Below are positions 60,494 to 64,000 of a stretch of DNA of 64,000 nt, piece after piece (the stretch's first letter is position 1; every line of letters begins with the position of its first letter). The notes beneath the pieces were generated by a model. It was not told where the DNA came from and ran no database searches. It worked only from the letters and a program-made list of their open reading frames with translations. Source of the stretch: JBBSUQ01 sp964389755 (GTDB lineage: Bacteria > Bacteroidota > Bacteroidia > Flavobacteriales_D > Crocinitomicaceae). Position numbers and translations under genes: made by a program. The DNA is taken from positions 72,418-136,417 of the forward strand of contig CAYMEW010000004.1 of assembly GCA_964389755.1 (NCBI GenBank), given 5' to 3'.

Positions 60494-63400
60494 TTTTGTT
60501 TTTTATTAAGGGTGATTCGAATAACGGTCGTAAAGTTCGCAAAGCGTTCATCCTCTGTATAATTATAGTCGATGGCTATGCGGAAACGGCCCAGGCGATT
60601 GAGGAGGTCGACGCGGTCTTCCACAATGCCAAGCCCGGAGGCTTTGCTGTGACGTTCGAAGTGACTGCCGTTGTGTTTAAAGGGTTTTCCGTTGTTGGCA
60701 ATGTAAATACCCAGGTCGTTCTCATGTTCTTCGAAAATTATTTTAAGTCTGCCTTTTTCATGGTCATTGAAGCCGTGTTTGATCGCATTTTCAACAAAGA
60801 TCTGCGAAATAAGCGCCGGAACGAGTAACTGATCCGGATCCGAGGTGAAATATTCCTGAATGACTGCTTCAAAAGGTTCTTCAAATAATAGTTGTTCCTG
60901 AAATACGAATTTTTCGATGAAGCGGATTTCTTCCCGAACGGTTATTTCAGACATTTTTTTAATATCGATCGTTTGCCTCAGCAGGGACGAGAAGTTGCTC
61001 ATGTAGAGGTTGGCCTTATCGGTTTGCTTTGTGAGGAAAAGTCCCTGTATGGAGTTGAGTGCGTTGAAGATAAAATGCGGTTTGATCTGGGAGTACAGGG
61101 TCTGGATCTCGAGTTCGTGCATTTGGTTTGCAAGGTCGAGCTGGCGCTGTTTGTTGATGGAATAGAAGTAGAAGAGCGCGAAAATGACTTTGAGCACCAG
61201 GAGAATCATGATGAAGCGGAACCAGAAAGTCTCGAAGAGGCGTGGTTTCACTTCGATATAGACGTAATCGTAGGCTTCCCCGATGGATGCTTTGACGATT
61301 AATTTATACCGGCCCGGGCTGAGGTTTTCGGTGGAGATGGTGCGTGTTTTATCCAGGTCGTGCCAGGTGTCGTGAAGCCCGCTGATGCGGTAACGGAATA
61401 CCTGGACAAAATGGTGATTGGTATTGGGAGCCAGAACGGAGAATTCGATCTTCTGGTTGTCGTTTTCGAAGGAAATGGTTTTGTTGTGAATGGGGGTAAC
61501 TTTCTCGTTGATCGTTGCTTCGGAGATAAACAGGAAATGGGTGTGCGGCATGCGCCGGTTCCTGAATGCATTGATCCACGTGACGCCCTGGACGGTGGAA
61601 AAGTAGAGGTTGTCATCTGAATCCCGAAAGAACTTGTTTTGGGTCCGGGAGTTGAATTCGGAACTCGGAAGTCCGTCCTTTACGGTAAAGATCTCATAAT
61701 CGGTAAGCGGGAAATGTCCGTTCACAGATTTGAGCAGGTGCATTTTACGCAGTTTGAGTATCCCGGAATTGGTGGGCATGTACACGTTTCCGAAGCCATC
61801 TTCGCGGATGTCCCAGATATTTTTGGCCTGGGGTGCGGAAAGTCGTATGCGCAGGTGTTCGTTAGTGCTTTCATTGAAGTTGAAGAGTCCCATTCCGGAA
61901 GTCCCGACCCAGAATTTCCCGGGTTCAAATTCGTTTATACAGCGCACGTCCAGACCGGGCATGATGTGTGCCAGGAGGACGGGTTTGCGCTTAGAGTCGT
62001 CTAATTTAAAAATGCCGTTATTGGACGTAATATACAGGTTGCCATTGGCAGATTCGAAAAAGGTGTTGAGGTTTTCGCAGGCTGTAAATGTGCGAAGTTC
62101 CTGTAATTTGCCGTGTTGGTATTCAAAGAGTGTGTTTCCTCCGGTAAGCAGTATGCGTCCCTGTTTGGTGCGGTAGACGGACCTGCCGTAAAAGCCGATG
62201 TCGGCAAGAAGTGCTACCTGCCGGGATACAAGGTCTACTTTATAAATCCGGCCGTCGTTGGCAAGTCCAAGCAGGCTGTCTTCCGAGAGTGTGCATACGG
62301 ACCAGAAACACACATTGGTTTTGAGGTGAAATTGCCTGCCTTTGTGTTGTACCTCGAGTTCATCGCAATCGTGTGAAATGACGCGTGTATCGTGGTTTTT
62401 ATAGATGAAGAAGGATTGCTTTTTATGTGTTTCACTGGCGTTTGTATTGTTTTTAAAGAGTTGTTTTTCGATGCATACCAGCCCGTTTGCCATGGTTCCG
62501 AGCCACAGGTTCCCGGATTGATCTACGAAGCAGGTACGAATGCGCGAATAGTTAAAGGCTTCGTTGGAAAATGCGAGCTGATGATTCTGTACATGTATAA
62601 AACTGGAGTCTTCCCGTGAAATCACATAATCATTTTCATTTCCGGCGATGAAGAAGAATCGATCGATCTCGCTGTTGTGCACGGTTTTAATGGTGCTGAT
62701 AGCCTGGCCGTCGAAGGAGCAGATGCTGTAACCCCGATTGCCGCGCAGGAGGTAGGTTCCCGAACGCGTTTTGTTGAAGACGTGGAAAGGGAAGGGAAAG
62801 TCGATTCGGTAAGCCGCTGCGTTGTGAGGTTTAAAGTAAACTTTGTTTTCGCCCCAGCGTTCGAGTGTGTTGATGATGATTCCGTCCCGGTGTTCTGCGA
62901 TGTAAAGTATCTTTCCGCTCGGGGCATGGAATTTTTCTTCGAAATTATTCCCTTTGAGTTCAAAAACGTAATCATCTGAATAGATGAGCATTTTTCGCCC
63001 GAACTTCTTGACGTTGACGATTTGTTTAACCGTTTCGGGGTATGGAATGACCTTTTGAAAAGATTTGTCAAATACGAGTATTTCGTCGCTTGAGAACGCA
63101 AACACACGGTTGCTGTCGCTATAGATGTCGAGGAAAAAGTCGGAGCTGGTCTGGCGAAGCACGGAGCGATCGAATACTTTCGTAAAATAGCCGTCGTAGC
63201 GCATGACGCCTCCGAAGGTTGAAATCCAGATAAACCCATAGGCATCCTGGGTAATTCCGCTAATGTTGGATTGAGGAAGATTACTCTCGACATCCCAGAA
63301 TCGGGCGGCATAGCCGGGTACAAAGTTCCGTTTAACGCGTGGCTGGCTGAACTCGATCTGTGCCCGGAGCGACTGGCACAGGCATGACAGGAACAGGAAA

Positions 63401-63546
63401 ATAAGGAAAGTTTTACCTGAGCGTCTGCGCAAATGATGTCGCAAAAGCGTTGTTTCGGGAGAATATAAGATCAAAACAATTTTTTCTGCGTTCGAACTTA
63501 CTGGTAAAATACCAGATAGCGGCGCATTCCTGTTACTAAGATACAC
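60490..63546 (-). CDS. Beta-propeller / Y_Y_Y sensor histidine kinase of the LytS type
   Basis: A sensor kinase of up to 1018 residues. The extracytoplasmic part (about residues 70-690) has propeller repeats (GITQDAYGFIWISTFGGVMRYDG, FVDQSGNLWLGTMANGL, IREDGFGNVYMPTNSGI). A Y_Y_Y domain follows (about 695-760, ending NLSPGRYKLIVKASIG), then one helix (FRFIMILLVLKVIFALFYF) and a His_kinase domain with H824 in QIKPHFIFNALNSIQG and N-box VENAIKHG. The signal sequence starts only near residue 36 (RHHLRRRSGKTFLIFLFLSC), so the true start is probably a TTG at 63444 or 63432 and not the GTG at 63546, which also lies in a direct repeat. It partners the overlapping LytTR gene. Confidence 0.9.
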   Translation of the reverse strand: MYLSNRNAPLSGILPVSSNAEKIVLILYSPETTLLRHHLRRRSGKTFLIFLFLSCLCQSLRAQIEFSQPRVKRNFVPGYAARFWDVESNLPQSNISGITQDAYGFIWISTFGGVMRYDGYFTKVFDRSVLRQTSSDFFLDIYSDSNRVFAFSSDEILVFDKSFQKVIPYPETVKQIVNVKKFGRKMLIYSDDYVFELKGNNFEEKFHAPSGKILYIAEHRDGIIINTLERWGENKVYFKPHNAAAYRIDFPFPFHVFNKTRSGTYLLRGNRGYSICSFDGQAISTIKTVHNSEIDRFFFIAGNENDYVISREDSSFIHVQNHQLAFSNEAFNYSRIRTCFVDQSGNLWLGTMANGLVCIEKQLFKNNTNASETHKKQSFFIYKNHDTRVISHDCDELEVQHKGRQFHLKTNVCFWSVCTLSEDSLLGLANDGRIYKVDLVSRQVALLADIGFYGRSVYRTKQGRILLTGGNTLFEYQHGKLQELRTFTACENLNTFFESANGNLYITSNNGIFKLDDSKRKPVLLAHIMPGLDVRCINEFEPGKFWVGTSGMGLFNFNESTNEHLRIRLSAPQAKNIWDIREDGFGNVYMPTNSGILKLRKMHLLKSVNGHFPLTDYEIFTVKDGLPSSEFNSRTQNKFFRDSDDNLYFSTVQGVTWINAFRNRRMPHTHFLFISEATINEKVTPIHNKTISFENDNQKIEFSVLAPNTNHHFVQVFRYRISGLHDTWHDLDKTRTISTENLSPGRYKLIVKASIGEAYDYVYIEVKPRLFETFWFRFIMILLVLKVIFALFYFYSINKQRQLDLANQMHELEIQTLYSQIKPHFIFNALNSIQGLFLTKQTDKANLYMSNFSSLLRQTIDIKKMSEITVREEIRFIEKFVFQEQLLFEEPFEAVIQEYFTSDPDQLLVPALISQIFVENAIKHGFNDHEKGRLKIIFEEHENDLGIYIANNGKPFKHNGSHFERHSKASGLGIVEDRVDLLNRLGRFRIAIDYNYTEDERFANFTTVIRITLNKKQK

Positions 63547-63573
63547 TTATTACTTTTTTTTGACACTTAATAC
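63543..63573. promoter_or_regulatory. Paired 11-bp direct repeats upstream of the LytTR operon
   Basis: ACACTTATTAC (63543-63553) and ACACTTAATAC (63563-63573) differ at one base pair and are 20 bp apart start to start, with a T-run between. LytTR regulators bind two direct repeats about two helical turns apart, so this fits an autoregulatory site. It is inferred from geometry only. Confidence 0.45.
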
Positions 63574-63639
63574 TTAATCACCGAATAATTTGGTTTTTGA
63601 ATCGCGTCGGTTTTAATTTGTTAGAGTCATTTATGTTTA

Positions 63640-63826
63640 GCAATCCGTTGTTTTTCGTGATGCGAAAAATATACGGAGCAGCATTGTGTTTCATAGCTTA
63701 GGTTTTGCCGGAAAGGCCCTGCAGCGGGTGATTTCCGGCCCCTGTGCCCGAAGCAACAACACGATGGGTGCGGGAAAAAATTAGATTGTAAAAAGACTGT
63801 TTGAAAGAGCAGTCTTTTTTTGGTGA
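63640..63826 (+). ncRNA. Possible small structured RNA or dispersed repeat with terminator
   Basis: No gene fits in 63547-63871. Within it GCCGGAAA (63707-63714) pairs perfectly with TTTCCGGC (63732-63739), with a small CCC/GGG stem inside. A second hairpin follows (CCC 63740-63742 with GGG 63772-63774, inner CCC 63747-63749 with GGG 63766-63768), and then the terminator at 63791. Two GC-rich hairpins followed by a terminator in an AT-rich gap is the look of a small RNA gene. I do not recognise SRP RNA, 6S, tmRNA, RNase P or a known riboswitch. The promoter is not evident. It may instead be a repeat family. Confidence 0.3.
63791..63821. terminator. Intrinsic terminator, probably bidirectional
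   Basis: AAAAGACTG (63791-63799) and CAGTCTTTT (63810-63818) form a 9-bp stem with a 10-nt loop. Seven T follow on the plus strand and five on the minus strand. On the minus strand it lies about 50 bp after the stop of the gene cut by the right edge. Confidence 0.8.
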
Positions 63827-63871
63827 GTACTATTGCGAACAATCTTCTTTTTCTAAGCGGCCTGAATTTGA

Positions 63872-64000
63872 CTAAAAAACTTTATGCAGGAGGTAGGCGC
63901 CTGGATCCGATTCGGACATAACTCCGGTTCCCGAACCGTTAAAAACGGCTATTCCCGCTGCCTGAACTTTCGCTCTTGTTGCCTCCTTTCCCTGCGACTC
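63872..64000 (-). CDS. C-terminal end of an unidentified protein (cut by window edge)
   Basis: The last 42 codons of a frame entering from the right edge and ending at TAG (complement of 63872-63874). The visible sequence includes TRAKVQAAGIAVFNGSGTGVM and ends DPGAYLLHKVF. It is free of stops, has normal composition for this genome and is followed by a terminator, so it is likely real. The family cannot be told from the fragment. Confidence 0.55.
   Translation of the reverse strand, partial: ESQGKEATRAKVQAAGIAVFNGSGTGVMSESDPGAYLLHKVF

Noticed and set aside
63690..63775. SRP RNA, cobalamin riboswitch or 6S RNA at the right end
   Set aside because: The conserved SRP loop (GGAA with AGCAG in order), the cobalamin box and the 6S bulge were looked for and are not present in the right arrangement.
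63627..63842. 71-codon minus-strand frame, Cys- and His-rich
   Set aside because: It runs through the intrinsic terminator at 63791-63821 and through both GC-rich hairpins, has an odd composition and no signal, so it is taken as non-coding.

Overview
The window looks like chromosomal DNA of a member of the Bacteroidota, most likely the Flavobacteriales. Family-level placement cannot be made from the sequence alone. The evidence is: secreted proteins with type IX secretion sorting domains of both type A (3234-7205) and type B (10974-12899); promoters of the Bacteroidetes TTTG / TAnnTTTG kind; a hybrid-style beta-propeller sensor with a LytTR regulator; an RprX/RprY-like two-component pair; and a division/cell wall (dcw) cluster with the Bacteroidetes gene content (a PASTA-bearing FtsI, FtsL-like protein, yqeY after ftsZ). 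MurE carries the DNPR motif of meso-diaminopimelate-adding enzymes. No rRNA or tRNA gene, integrase, IS element or CRISPR array was found.

Layout. 1-9.4 kb: start of a secreted protein cut by the window edge, a small membrane protein, a GT4 glycosyltransferase, an orphan sensor kinase, a very large T9SS surface protein, an M28 peptidase and an acidic proline-rich protein. 9.5-15 kb: thymidine kinase, a small HTH regulator, a T9SS type B adhesin-like protein, an AbiEi/AbiEii toxin-antitoxin pair with inverted repeats upstream, and two lipoproteins. 16-22 kb: polysaccharide export genes on the minus strand (Wzy-like polymerase/ligase, Wzz-like chain-length protein, Wzx-like flippase, FkbM methyltransferase), interrupted by a YdeI-like and a MORN-repeat gene. 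22-24.3 kb: OmpR-type response regulator and its kinase. 24.4-34 kb: plus-strand block with a large predicted outer-membrane protein, then two SGNH proteins and an MBOAT acyltransferase (a probable extracellular polysaccharide O-acetylation machine), then a secreted vWA-like protein. 34-42.5 kb: lipoprotein, PaaZ, a small protein, a YyaL-type thioredoxin-fold protein, seryl-tRNA synthetase, L27, L21 and an EamA transporter.

42.6-58.9 kb is one long minus-strand dcw operon: mraZ, rsmH, ftsL-like, ftsI, murE, mraY, murD, an unrecognised gene, ftsW, murG, murC, ftsQ, ftsA, ftsZ, yqeY, mostly with overlapping or abutting genes and a good terminator at the end. Upstream of mraZ lies about 830 bp without a gene that is packed with repeats: three 11-bp tandem units, a GTGTGA minisatellite, and a family of about 47-bp palindromic elements plus a 30-bp repeat. 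Beyond it is a LytTR regulator/propeller sensor operon (59747-63546), a region with stable predicted hairpins and a terminator, and the C-terminal end of one more gene at the right edge.

The points I consider most worth pursuing are the repeat island in front of the dcw operon, the unrecognised gene inside the dcw operon, the perfect palindrome over the promoter of the O-acetylation operon, possible MraZ boxes, and paired direct repeats in front of the LytTR operon.
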